A stretch of 64,000 nucleotides of DNA from Streptomyces sp. NBC_01408 (lineage in GTDB: Bacteria; Actinomycetota; Actinomycetes; Streptomycetales; Streptomycetaceae), in assembly GCF_026340255.1 (NCBI RefSeq), contig NZ_JAPEPJ010000001.1, forward strand, positions 3,651,001 to 3,715,000, in the 5' to 3' direction. Below the pieces are notes generated by a model. The model did no database searches, had not been told where the DNA came from, and saw only the letters and a list, made by a program, of their open reading frames with translations. Positions 23,865 through 31,971 of the stretch are shown piece by piece (the first letter of the stretch is position 1; every line of letters starts with the position of its first letter). The position numbers and the translations under genes were made by a program.

Positions 23865-25313
23865 ATGAACAAGACGATCAGGCGTGCGTCGGTCTTCTGT
23901 CTGCTTCTGGTGCTGGCCCTGCTGGTCCGTGTCACCTGGGTGCAGGCATACCAAGGCCAGGCCCTCGCAGACGACAAGCACAACCGGCGGAATCTCATCG
24001 GGCAGTACGAGAACCCGCTGGGCAACATCATCGTGGGCGGGGAGGCGGTCACCGGTTCGACGAAGACGGGCGGCAAGGACTTCGGGTACAAGCGGACGTA
24101 CACCGACGGTCCGCTGTACGCGCCGATCACCGGCTACAGCTCCCAGGCCTTCGGCACGAGCATGCTGGAGGGCGTCTACAAGAACGTCCTCAACGGCTCG
24201 GACAGCCGGCTGAAGACCGTGATGGACATGCTCACGAACAAGCGGGCCGATCCGGGTGACGTACTGACCACCATCGACCGCGACGTGCAGAAGGCCGGTT
24301 ACGACGCGCTCCAGGGCAAGCAGGGCGCCGCCGTGGCCATCGACCCCGCGACGGGCCAGATCCTCGCCGTGGTGAACAACCCCTCCTTCGACCCGGGGCG
24401 CATCGCCGGGGCCAATGACGACAAGGCCTGGCAGGAACTCTCGGCCGACAAGGGCAAGGCCATGGAGAACGTGGCGCTGCGCAAGCCGCAGGCGCCCGGC
24501 TCCACCTTCAAGCTGGTCACCCTCGCCGCCGCGATCGAGAACGGCCTCGTCACCAGCGTCGACCAGCAGACCGGAATCCCGGCCCCCTACACGATTCCCG
24601 GCACCACCACCAAGCTGCCCAGCGAGGCCGGGGACGAGGCCTGCAACAACGTTTCAGCGCGCACGGCCCTCAAGCTGTCCTGCAACAACGTCTTCGCGGA
24701 GCTCGCGTACAAGCTCGGCCAGGACAAGATGCGCGCGATGGCCGAGAAGCTCGGGTTCAACACGCAGATCGACACCCCGGTCCGCACCAACCCGCCGAGC
24801 AAGTACCCGTCGAAGAAGATGTCGATCGACCAGGTCGCGCAGACGGGCATCGGCCAGTTCGACGTGCAGGCCACCCCGCTCCAGATGGCGATGGTGACGG
24901 CCGCGATCGAGAACGGCGGCAAGCTCGTCGCCCCGCACATGGTCTCCGAGGTCACCGACGCCAACGGCAATGTGCTGGAGAGCTTCAAGAACCCCAAGTC
25001 CCAGCAGGTCATGAGCGAGAAGACCGCCTCGATGCTCCAGGACGCCATGAGGACGGTCGCCACCGAGGGCGGCGGCAAGCCGGCCCAGGTGGCGGGCGCC
25101 GAGGTGGGCGGCAAGACCGGCACCGCCCAGCGCGGTGTCAACAACAGCCTCGCGCCGCTGGCCTGGTTCACCTCGTACGGGAAGGTGAACGGCAAGCAGA
25201 TCGCCGTGGCCGTGGTGATCGAGAACTCGGACACCGACCGCTCCGAGATCGGCGGCGGCAAGCTGGCGGCCCCGATCGCCCAGAAGATGATGGCGGCGTG
25301 GCTGAAGAAGTAG
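23865..25313 (+). CDS. Class B penicillin-binding protein (PbpA/PBP2-like)
   Basis: A 482-residue membrane-anchored transpeptidase that cross-links peptidoglycan. One N-terminal signal-anchor helix (residues 8-25) precedes a short dimerisation region. The transpeptidase domain has S213-x-x-K216 (PGSTFK), S272-C-N274 and K417-T-G419, all in the usual order. It resembles the actinobacterial PbpA group but sits away from the division gene cluster, as many Streptomyces paralogues do. A hairpin terminator with a T-rich tail follows. Confidence 0.92.
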   Translation: MNKTIRRASVFCLLLVLALLVRVTWVQAYQGQALADDKHNRRNLIGQYENPLGNIIVGGEAVTGSTKTGGKDFGYKRTYTDGPLYAPITGYSSQAFGTSMLEGVYKNVLNGSDSRLKTVMDMLTNKRADPGDVLTTIDRDVQKAGYDALQGKQGAAVAIDPATGQILAVVNNPSFDPGRIAGANDDKAWQELSADKGKAMENVALRKPQAPGSTFKLVTLAAAIENGLVTSVDQQTGIPAPYTIPGTTTKLPSEAGDEACNNVSARTALKLSCNNVFAELAYKLGQDKMRAMAEKLGFNTQIDTPVRTNPPSKYPSKKMSIDQVAQTGIGQFDVQATPLQMAMVTAAIENGGKLVAPHMVSEVTDANGNVLESFKNPKSQQVMSEKTASMLQDAMRTVATEGGGKPAQVAGAEVGGKTGTAQRGVNNSLAPLAWFTSYGKVNGKQIAVAVVIENSDTDRSEIGGGKLAAPIAQKMMAAWLKK

Positions 25314-25333
25314 CCACGCGGGCGGCACAGCCG

Positions 25334-25366
25334 ACGCGCCGGGAACCGCCGAGGCTCCCGGCGCGT
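25334..25366 (+). terminator. Terminator after the penicillin-binding protein gene
   Basis: An 11-bp stem, ACGCGCCGGGA with TCCCGGCGCGT, an 11-base loop and a T/C-rich tail (TTCCCTTTCC). It ends 10 bases before the next start codon. Confidence 0.85.
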
Positions 25367-25376
25367 TTCCCTTTCC

Positions 25377-25871
25377 ATGATCAGAGCTGCGCACGCCGCC
25401 GACCTCGACGCCATCGCCGCACTGCACACCCGGGCCCGTGCCACCTACTACCAGGGCCACATCCCCGAGCAGGCCTACGCGGGTGACGCCGAGATCCGGC
25501 GGACCCGCGAGGGCTGGTCCCGCGCCGTCGCCCGCACCACCGCCGACGGCGGCGGGGTGCTCTGCGCCGAGCGGGACGGCGCCCTCACCGGGGTCGCCGC
25601 CTTCCGCACGGAGGACGGCCAGACCACGCTCACCCAGCTCCACGTGGACCCGGACCACTGGCGCCGTGGCACCGGGGCCGCCCTGCACGCGGCCTGCCTG
25701 GACGCCTGGCGCCGCGCCGGGATACGCCGGGTCCGCCTCGAGGTCTACGAGAAGAACCTCCGCGCCCAGGCCTTCTACGCGGCCCACGGCTGGCGCCCGG
25801 ACCCCGCCGCACCCGGCACCGGCTCCCACCGCGTCCTCTGGCTCACGGTCCCGGAGCCGTCCGGGCAATGA
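25377..25871 (+). CDS. GNAT-family N-acetyltransferase
   Basis: A 164-residue acetyltransferase with LTQLHVDPDHWRRGTGAALHAACLDAW (acetyl-CoA binding, about residues 85-111) and VYEKNLRAQAFYAAHGWRPD near the end. It resembles the RimI/PhnO-like group. The substrate is unknown. The frame stays open for 43 codons after the stop, across a GCC-ACC repeat, which may be the remnant of another gene. Start ATG 25377 follows the previous terminator closely, so the promoter must lie within or just before that hairpin. Confidence 0.85.
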   Translation: MIRAAHAADLDAIAALHTRARATYYQGHIPEQAYAGDAEIRRTREGWSRAVARTTADGGGVLCAERDGALTGVAAFRTEDGQTTLTQLHVDPDHWRRGTGAALHAACLDAWRRAGIRRVRLEVYEKNLRAQAFYAAHGWRPDPAAPGTGSHRVLWLTVPEPSGQ

Positions 25872-26003
25872 GAGGCTCCGGCCTTCCTCGCCACCGCCAC
25901 CGCCACGGCCACCGCCACGGCCGCCGAGCAGTTGCTGACACATGCGCTCGGGGTGCGGACACCGGCCTTCGCGGAGAAGCTGGAAGCGACCGGCACTCCG
26001 TAG
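25872..26003 (+). other. Open tail after the GNAT stop, possible gene remnant
   Basis: In frame with the GNAT gene after its TGA, 43 sense codons read EAPAFLATATATATATAAEQ, then LLTHALGVRTPAFAEKLEAT and GTP before a stop. The last part looks like the C-terminal end of an NAD-binding Rossmann protein (ALGVRTPAFAEKLEATG). No start or RBS is visible. It may be debris of a deleted gene. Confidence 0.3.
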
Positions 26004-26015
26004 AGAGGACCTCCC

Positions 26016-26219
26016 ATGTCCATGCTCGACAAGCTCAAAGGTCTGATCAAGGGACACCCTGACCAAGCCAGCCAAGGAGTCGAGAAGGCCGGAGACGCCT
26101 TCGACGCGAAGACCGGTAACAAGTACCAAAGCCAGGTCGACACGGCACAGCAGAAGCTCAACGAGCAGATCGGCAACGAGCCCCCCACCCCCGGGGAGAG
26201 CCGGCCGCCGCAGAGCTGA
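26016..26219 (+). CDS. Antitoxin-like protein (MT0933 family)
   Basis: A 67-residue helical protein, MSMLDKLKGLIKGHPDQASQ followed by GVEKAGDAFDAKTGNKYQSQ, matching the MT0933-like antitoxin family. The start has AGAGAGGA a few bases upstream. No toxin gene adjoins it, since the next gene encodes a DsbA-like enzyme after 175 bases with a strong terminator. Solitary copies are frequent in Streptomyces and may not act as antitoxins. An internal ATG two codons on is an alternative start. Confidence 0.8.
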   Translation: MSMLDKLKGLIKGHPDQASQGVEKAGDAFDAKTGNKYQSQVDTAQQKLNEQIGNEPPTPGESRPPQS

Positions 26220-26262
26220 CACAACTTCCGGACCTGCGTGTCCGAGTGGGTGAACGGGTACG

Positions 26263-26310
26263 AACACGGGGACCGCGCGCGGCTACGTGGTGGCGCGGTC
26301 CCCTCGTGTT
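26263..26310 (+). terminator. Terminator after the antitoxin-like gene
   Basis: AACACGGGGACCGCGC pairs with GCGCGGTCCCC and, after a 2-base bulge, GTGTT. The stem is about 16 bp, 43 bases after the stop. Confidence 0.8.
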
Positions 26311-26349
26311 GCCCGTCCGGGGAATGAGACGCTCCGCCGGGTGGTTGAA

Positions 26350-26372
26350 GGGGGAACTGTATTGGTTCCCCC
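26350..26372. promoter_or_regulatory. Inverted repeat before the DsbA-family gene
   Basis: GGGGGAAC (26350-26357) and GTTCCCCC (26365-26372) form a perfect 8-bp inverted repeat with a 7-base centre, 22 bases before the start codon. It could be an operator or a hairpin in the leader. Confidence 0.5.
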
Positions 26373-26394
26373 GGACCCGGAGAGAAGAAGGATC

Positions 26395-27102
26395 ATGCGC
26401 GTCGAGATCTGGAGCGACATCGCCTGCCCGTGGTGCTACATCGGCAAGGCCCGTTTCACCAAGGGACTGGCCGAGTTCGCGCACCGCGACGAGGTGGAGG
26501 TCGTCTTCCGGTCCTTCGAGCTCGACCCGAACGGCCCCAGGACCTCCCCGGTGCCCGTGGTGGAGATGCTCGCCAAGAAGTACGGCCGCACCCTGGAGGA
26601 GGCGCGCGGCATGGAGGAGCACGTCGCGGGCAGCGCCCGCGCCGAGGGGCTGGTCTACCGCACCGACGGGCGTGACCACGGGAACACCTTCGACATCCAC
26701 CGCCTGCTGCACCTGGCCGCCGCGCGCGGCCGCCAGGAGGAGCTGCTCGACCTGGCCTACCGGGCCAACTTCGGCGAGGAGCGGTCCGTCTTCGACCCCG
26801 AGGTGCTGGTCGCCCTCGCCGTGGAGGCCGGGCTCGACGAGGCCGAGGCCCGCGCCGTGCTCGCCGACGGGTCCGCGTACGCCGCCGAGGTCCGGGCCGA
26901 CGAGCGGGAGGCGGCCGAGCTGGGCGCCAACGCCGTGCCGTTCTTCGTCCTCGACCGCCGCTACGGGATCTCCGGCGGCCAGCCCGCCGAGGTGTTCACC
27001 CGGGCCCTGGAGCAGGCGTGGGCCGGGCGCGAGGTCGCGGAGCCGGCGGCCGGGGCCGAGGCCTGCGAGCCCGACGGGGCGTGCGCGGTCCCGCGTTCCT
27101 GA
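26395..27102 (+). CDS. DsbA-family (FrnE-like) thiol oxidoreductase
   Basis: A 235-residue thioredoxin-fold protein with the active site CPWC at residues 11-14 (SDIACPWCYIGKARF) and the family's helical insertion (NTFDIHRLLHLAAARGRQEE). The cis-Pro region is NAVPFFVLDRRYGISGGQP. This group is cytoplasmic and acts as an oxidoreductase or isomerase in stress or polyketide-related reactions. No signal peptide is present. The C-terminal tail has two further Cys (EACEPDGACAVP), which may form an extra redox pair. Start ATG 26395 is preceded by AGAGAAGAAGGA. Confidence 0.88.
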   Translation: MRVEIWSDIACPWCYIGKARFTKGLAEFAHRDEVEVVFRSFELDPNGPRTSPVPVVEMLAKKYGRTLEEARGMEEHVAGSARAEGLVYRTDGRDHGNTFDIHRLLHLAAARGRQEELLDLAYRANFGEERSVFDPEVLVALAVEAGLDEAEARAVLADGSAYAAEVRADEREAAELGANAVPFFVLDRRYGISGGQPAEVFTRALEQAWAGREVAEPAAGAEACEPDGACAVPRS

Positions 27103-27208
27103 CCCGCTCCGGGAGTGGGGCCTGCGACCCACCCATAAGGATGCCTTGGGTGGATCACGGAAAACTAGGCAATGGACTTTGGGTCGATCCTGGCGCAGAG
27201 TGGACGGC

Positions 27209-28267
27209 ATGGATCTTTCGCTCCCCGAAGCGGCCCGTGCCGAGTTCGCACATTCCACCACCTACCTCAACACCGCCACGTGCGGGATCCTCCCGCGTTC
27301 CGCCGTCGCGGCCGTACGGGAACTGGCCGAGGCGGCCGGGGCCGGACTCCCCGCCGGATTCGGCGACTTCGACCGGGTGAACCGGGTCCGGGCCGCCTTC
27401 GCCCGGCTGGTCGGGGTGGACGAGCAGCGGGTCGCCGTCGGCTCGGCCGTGTCCACCCATGTTGGCCTCGTCGCGGCGTCCCTCCCCCCGGGCGCCGAAG
27501 TCCTGTGCCCCGAAGGGGAGTTCGCCTCGGTCATCAACCCCTTTGTGGTCCGGGGCGACCTCAAGGTCCGCTTCGCGCCGCTGGAGGCCATCGCCGAGAA
27601 CGTCGGCCCGGGCACCGCCCTGGTCGCGCTGAGCGTCGTACAGTCCGCGGACGGACGTACGGCGGACCTCGCCGCGGTGCGCGCCGCGACGACCGCGCAC
27701 GGGGCCCGGATGCTGGTGGACGCGACGCAGGCGGCGGGCTGGCTGCCCTTCGACGCCTCGCCCTACGAGTACACGGTCACCGCCGGGTACAAGTGGCTGC
27801 TCGCCACCCGCGGGGTCTCCTACCTGACCGTCTCCGAGGAGGCCCAGGACACCCTCACCCCGCTGCACGCCGGCTGGGTGGCGGCCGAGTCGATGTGGGA
27901 CGCCACCTACGGCCCGATGCCGCAACTGGCCCACGGGGCAAGGCGGTTCGACGAGTCCCCGGCCTTCCTCGCCTACCACGCGGCCGAACCCTCCCTGGCC
28001 CTGCTGGAGCGGATCGGCATCGAGGCCGTGCACGCGCACGACACCGCCCTCGCCGCCCGCTACCGGGCCGGACTCGCCCGCCTGGGCCACGAGCCCGTGC
28101 CGGGCGACGCGCCCATCGTCGCGGTCCCGGGGCTCGCCGACCGGCAGCCCGCCCTGCTGGCCGCCGGGATCGCCACCGCCGCCCGCGCGGGCGCCCTGCG
28201 GGCCTCGTTCCACCTCTACACCACCGAGGCGGACGTCGACCGCCTCCTGGACGCCCTGTCGGGCTGA
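27209..28267 (+). CDS. Class V aminotransferase-fold PLP enzyme
   Basis: A 352-residue PLP enzyme of the cysteine-desulfurase/class V group. It shows YLNTATCGILPRSAV near the N-terminus, a cofactor Asp-x-x-Gln in LVDATQAAGW and the PLP Lys in TAGYKWLLATRGVSYL. It lacks the reactive Cys loop of SufS, so desulfurase activity is unlikely, and lyase or aminotransferase roles are possible. It is transcribed alone from a 106-bp gap with an imperfect inverted repeat (CACCCATAAGG and CCTTGGGTG, 27127-27150). Confidence 0.82.
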   Translation: MDLSLPEAARAEFAHSTTYLNTATCGILPRSAVAAVRELAEAAGAGLPAGFGDFDRVNRVRAAFARLVGVDEQRVAVGSAVSTHVGLVAASLPPGAEVLCPEGEFASVINPFVVRGDLKVRFAPLEAIAENVGPGTALVALSVVQSADGRTADLAAVRAATTAHGARMLVDATQAAGWLPFDASPYEYTVTAGYKWLLATRGVSYLTVSEEAQDTLTPLHAGWVAAESMWDATYGPMPQLAHGARRFDESPAFLAYHAAEPSLALLERIGIEAVHAHDTALAARYRAGLARLGHEPVPGDAPIVAVPGLADRQPALLAAGIATAARAGALRASFHLYTTEADVDRLLDALSG

Positions 28268-28332
28268 AGGGCTGAAGCGCGGAAGGGCTGAGGGCCTGAC
28301 GGGCCGCCGGGCAGGGGCGGTCCGGCTCGCCC

Positions 28333-28383
28333 GCCCCGCTACGCCGCCCCCGACCCCGCCCCGCTACGCCGCCCCCCGACCCC
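28333..28383. repeat. 25-bp tandem repeat between two aminotransferase genes
   Basis: GCCCCGCTACGCCGCCCCC with flanking GACCC is present twice, differing by one inserted C, in the gap between two genes whose 3' ends face each other. Confidence 0.75.
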
Positions 28384-28409
28384 GCCCCTCCGCGGCGGCC
28401 CCGAGCAGG

Positions 28410-29501
28410 TCAGAACAGGGTGTCCGCCCAGGCCGACTCCGCCGCCGCCAGGGCGGTCTCCACCGCCCCCGCGGGCGCCGACAGCGCGGCCCCCAGGGCC
28501 CTCAGGCAGTCCCGGACCACCGCGACGGAGGCCGCCGGGCCGTAGTGGTTGACCCGGATCATCTCCTGGGCCAGCGCCCCGCCCCCGGCCGCGAGGGGCA
28601 GGGCCGGGTCGGCGGCCAGCGCCTTGGCCGCCACCAGCGAGGCCTCGGCCACGCGCAGGGTGGTGGCCACCGGGGCGGCCTCCGGCACCCGGCCCACGTA
28701 CGGGGTCACGCCCAGCGCCTGCGCGCCCGCGCGGGTCGCCGCCGCCGCGGCCGCGTGGCGGGCCATCACCGCGGGCAGCCCCTCGGCCGCGATCCGGTCG
28801 AGGCAGGCCTCCAGGGCGAGCATCTCCAGCTGCGCCGGAGCGTGCAGCAGCGTCTTGCGCCCGCCGTCGATCCAGCGCTCCTTCCAGTCCAGCAGGGAGA
28901 GGTACGAACGGCGCGGCGCCGCCGGGTTCTCGGCGAACCGGGCCCAGGCACGGTCCGACACCGACACCGCCGACACGCCGGCGGGGCCGCCCATCGCCTT
29001 CTGTGCGCCGATCACGCACAGGTCCACGCCCCAGGCGTCCGGCAGCAGCGGCTCTGCGCCCACCGAGGCCACCGCGTCCAGCATGAACAGCGCACCGTGC
29101 TCCCGTACGGCCTCGCCGATCTCGGCGACCGGGTTGGTGTTGCCCGTCGCCGCCTCCGCGTGGACGAGCGAGACGAAGTCGATCCGCGGGTGGTCGGCCA
29201 TCGCCCGGGCCACCTGACCGGCCGTCACCGCCGTGTCGAAGGGCACCTCCAGGTCCACCACGGTCGCCCCGCAGTCGCGCAGCCAGTTGCCGAAGGTGGT
29301 CCCGTAGGGGCCGGTGACCACGTTCAGGGCCGTCGAACCGGGCCGCGCGCCCGAGCGGATGCAGCCCTCCAGGGGGAGCAGCGCCTCGCCCTGGGTGATC
29401 ACCACGTCCTGCTGGGTGGACAGCAGGTCCGCGACCCCCTGTTCGATCGACGCGAAGCGCTCCGCGGTCAGCGGCGGGAGGTCCAGGAGGGGGTGGGTCA
29501 C
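28410..29501 (-). CDS. Class V aminotransferase (alanine-glyoxylate type)
   Basis: A 363-residue PLP aminotransferase resembling alanine-glyoxylate and serine-pyruvate enzymes: VHAEAATGNTNPVAEIGEAV, LFMLDAVASVGAEPL, and the PLP Lys in VIGAQKAMGGPAGVS. I place the start at the GTG at 29501, which has GAGAG upstream, although an ATG 66 bases further up also keeps the frame. It is divergent from the amidohydrolase gene with only 64 bases between the starts, so the two may be co-regulated. The substrate pair is unknown. Confidence 0.82.
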   Translation of the reverse strand: MTHPLLDLPPLTAERFASIEQGVADLLSTQQDVVITQGEALLPLEGCIRSGARPGSTALNVVTGPYGTTFGNWLRDCGATVVDLEVPFDTAVTAGQVARAMADHPRIDFVSLVHAEAATGNTNPVAEIGEAVREHGALFMLDAVASVGAEPLLPDAWGVDLCVIGAQKAMGGPAGVSAVSVSDRAWARFAENPAAPRRSYLSLLDWKERWIDGGRKTLLHAPAQLEMLALEACLDRIAAEGLPAVMARHAAAAAATRAGAQALGVTPYVGRVPEAAPVATTLRVAEASLVAAKALAADPALPLAAGGGALAQEMIRVNHYGPAASVAVVRDCLRALGAALSAPAGAVETALAAAESAWADTLF

Positions 29502-29565
29502 GGTGGTGCTCTCTTCGTCCGGGGCTACCCGCAGAGCGTACCGAGCACGCCCGTACAGTGCCGAC

Positions 29566-30687
29566 ATGAGCGATGTGAGCGACGGGACCGGCGTGAGCGG
29601 CGTGAGCGACGTGCTGCACGTGAAGGGGCGGGTGCTGGTCGGGCCCGACGAGGTCCGCGACGAACTCTGGGTGGTCGGCGGGCGGATCTCCTACGAGCGC
29701 CCGCCCACCGCCCGCGACGTCACCACGGTAACCGGCTGGGCGCTGCCCGGCCTGGTCGACGCGCACTGCCACGTGGGCCTGGACTCCCACGGCCCGGTCG
29801 ACGCCGGGACCGCCGAGCGGCAGGCCCTCGCCGACCGCGACGCGGGCACCCTCCTCATCCGCGACGCGGGATCCCCCTCCGACACCCGGTGGATCGACGA
29901 CCGCGAGGACCTCCCGAAGATCATCCGGGCCGGCCGGCACATCGCCCGCACCCGGCGCTACATCCGCAACTACGCGCACGAGATCGAGCCCGCCGACCTC
30001 GTCGCGTACGTCGGCCGCGAGGCCCGGCGCGGCGACGGCTGGGTGAAGCTGGTGGGGGACTGGATCGACCGCGAGGTGGGCGACCTGACGGCCTGCTGGC
30101 CGCGCGCCGAGGTCGAGGCTGCCATCGCCGAGGCCCACCGGCTGGGCGCCAGGGTCACCGCGCACTGCTTCTCCGAGGACTCGCTGCGCGACCTGGTCGA
30201 GGCGGGCATCGACTGCATCGAGCACGCCACCGGGCTCACCGAGGAGGCCATCCCGCTGTTCGCGGAGCGCGGGGTCGCCATCGTTCCGACGCTGGTGAAC
30301 ACCGCGACCTTCCCCACGCTGGCGGCGTCCGGCGAGGGGAAGTTCCCGAAGTGGTCGGCGCACATGCGAAGGCTCCACGAGCGGCGCTACGACACCGTCC
30401 GGGCGGCCCACGACGCGGGCATCGCGGTGTACGTCGGCACCGACGCGGGCGGCTCCCTGCCGCACGGCCTGGTCGCGGCGGAGGTCGCGGAGCTGGTGAA
30501 GGCCGGGATCCCGCCGCTGGACGCCCTGTCGGCGACGGCCTGGGCGGCCCGCGCCTGGCTGGGCCGGCCCGGGCTGACCGAGGGGGCACCGGCGGACCTC
30601 GTGGTCTACGGGGCCGATCCGCGGGCCGACGTACGGGCGCTCGCGCAGCCGCTCCGGGTCGTCGTGAACGGCGCCGTCCGGGCCTGA
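29566..30687 (+). CDS. Metal-dependent amidohydrolase
   Basis: A 373-residue amidohydrolase of the imidazolonepropionase/prolidase-like superfamily group. The metal-binding pattern is visible: HCHVGLD (the HxH region, after GLVDA), Lys in GDGWVKLVGDW, H in TAHCFSEDS, H in CIEHATGL, and Asp in YVGTDAGGSLPHG. The first 15 residues are a Gly/Ser/Val repeat (VSDGTGVSGVSDV), probably unstructured. It is divergent from an aminotransferase and may share a catabolic role with it. The substrate is unknown. A family A repeat begins 6 bases after its stop. Confidence 0.85.
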   Translation: MSDVSDGTGVSGVSDVLHVKGRVLVGPDEVRDELWVVGGRISYERPPTARDVTTVTGWALPGLVDAHCHVGLDSHGPVDAGTAERQALADRDAGTLLIRDAGSPSDTRWIDDREDLPKIIRAGRHIARTRRYIRNYAHEIEPADLVAYVGREARRGDGWVKLVGDWIDREVGDLTACWPRAEVEAAIAEAHRLGARVTAHCFSEDSLRDLVEAGIDCIEHATGLTEEAIPLFAERGVAIVPTLVNTATFPTLAASGEGKFPKWSAHMRRLHERRYDTVRAAHDAGIAVYVGTDAGGSLPHGLVAAEVAELVKAGIPPLDALSATAWAARAWLGRPGLTEGAPADLVVYGADPRADVRALAQPLRVVVNGAVRA

Positions 30688-30692
30688 AGCTC

Positions 30693-30733
30693 CTAGTGCT
30701 GTGGCCGGCAAACCTTTCCGGCCACACCACTAG
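30693..30733. repeat. Family A inverted-repeat element, copy A2 (compact)
   Basis: A 41-bp version with both CTAG ends and 16-bp arms (CTAGTGCTGTGGCCGG at left), but almost no centre. The left inner AAAGGT is missing. It lies 5 bases beyond the amidohydrolase stop. The remaining 287 bases up to the next start hold no gene I can support, only a small CACCCC-TT-GGGGTG hairpin at 30881-30894. Confidence 0.8.
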
Positions 30734-31020
30734 GCGGCGCCCGCGTTGACCGCGCGTGACATCGGCGGCCCGGCAGTCGTTATCAACGTCCGCACGGGCG
30801 GCCCGTGTCGGCCGTCCGTGTGAGACGAGGGAACTCGCGTTCCTCCTGAGGCGTAGAGATTCGAAAATATGAGTGGAAACCACCCCTTGGGGTGAACTCA
30901 CGCCAGGTTGCCGCCCGTTCACTCTCGGTGCGTAAAGATTCCGGGGTCGAGGCCGTCGGCGCGCGCAATGTCCCCCATTGGCGGCGCGACGGCACCCATC
31001 TCCCTGGGGGTTCCACCATC

Positions 31021-31956
31021 TTGAACAGCAACACCTTCCGCATGCCCGCGGCCGTCCTGCTCGCCACGGGGGCGTTAGCCCTGCTCACCGCTCCGCCCGC
31101 CCTCGCCACGGGCGGCGCCGGCGCCGGGAGCGAGGGCAAGGCGGGCGCCGTCGTCCTGCGCGCCGGACTGGACGTGGGCCTGCTCAACAAGACCGTGCAC
31201 GTCCCGCTGAAGACCACGCTCAACGAGGTCAGTGCCCCGGCGACGGCCGAGAAGACGGCGCTGACCGTGACCCTGGACGGGGTCGAGGGAGGCGCGCCGG
31301 TCCGCGTCCTGAAGGCCGACGTGGCCACCTCCAAGGCGACCGCGGACAAGAACCGGGCCGAGGCGGAAGCCACCCTCGCCAAGGCCAGGGTGCACGTTCC
31401 GGGTCTGCCGTCCCTCTCCCTCATCGAGGTGGAGAAGGTCACCTCCAAGGCCGTCTGCGAGGCCGGCAAGAAGCCCGTGGCCAGCTCGAACGTCCTCGGG
31501 ACGGTGACCGCGCTGGGCAAGAAGGTCACCCTGTCGGCGGGCGGCCCCACCAAGGTCGAGGTCCCGGGCGTCGGCCTGGTCAGCCTGGAGCTGTCCGGTA
31601 CGGAGACCACCTCCACCACCGCCGCCGCGGCCGCGCTGCGCCTGAAGGTGTCGGTGAACCCGCTGAACCTGAACGTGGCGCAGGTCGACGGCGAGGTCGT
31701 GCTCGCCGAGGCGCACTGCGAGTCCCCGAAGGGCCCCGCCCCCACCCCCTCCGCCACGCCGGACGCCAAGCCCGACATCAAGCCCCAGACGGGCACCGGG
31801 ACGGGAAGCGGAACCGGGGCGGGTATCACCACCGACGCCAACCTGGCCGAGACCGGCGGCGGTTCGCTGACCCCGTACGTCGCGGGCGGGGCGCTGGTCC
31901 TGCTGGGGATCGGCGCGAGCGCCCTCGTCGTGACCCGCCGGAACAGGGCCTCGTAG
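31021..31956 (+). CDS. LAETG sortase-anchored surface protein with a TTA codon
   Basis: A 311-residue cell-wall protein of the SCO1860 type. A signal peptide (residues 1-29, ending PPALA) leads into a repetitive Ala/Val/Lys-rich extracellular domain, a Pro/Thr linker, and a sorting signal LAETGGGS followed by a hydrophobic helix and RRNRAS, as used by class E sortases. The start appears to be TTG 31021 with GGGGG upstream, and ATG 31042 is an alternative. Codon 19 (31075-31077) is TTA, the rare codon read by the developmentally controlled bldA tRNA. It is the only in-frame TTA I found in the window. Confidence 0.85.
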   Translation: MNSNTFRMPAAVLLATGALALLTAPPALATGGAGAGSEGKAGAVVLRAGLDVGLLNKTVHVPLKTTLNEVSAPATAEKTALTVTLDGVEGGAPVRVLKADVATSKATADKNRAEAEATLAKARVHVPGLPSLSLIEVEKVTSKAVCEAGKKPVASSNVLGTVTALGKKVTLSAGGPTKVEVPGVGLVSLELSGTETTSTTAAAAALRLKVSVNPLNLNVAQVDGEVVLAEAHCESPKGPAPTPSATPDAKPDIKPQTGTGTGSGTGAGITTDANLAETGGGSLTPYVAGGALVLLGIGASALVVTRRNRAS

Positions 31957-31971
31957 CGGTGGACCGCGGGG

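Noticed and set aside
26220..26320. tRNA-like fold after the antitoxin-like gene
   Set aside because: It is a single long hairpin with one bulge and lacks the D and T arms.
26350..26372. Second binding site for the HxlR-Prx regulator
   Set aside because: It has the same GTTCCC and GGGAAC words but in the opposite order and with different spacing from 6877-6901, so it is not the same operator.
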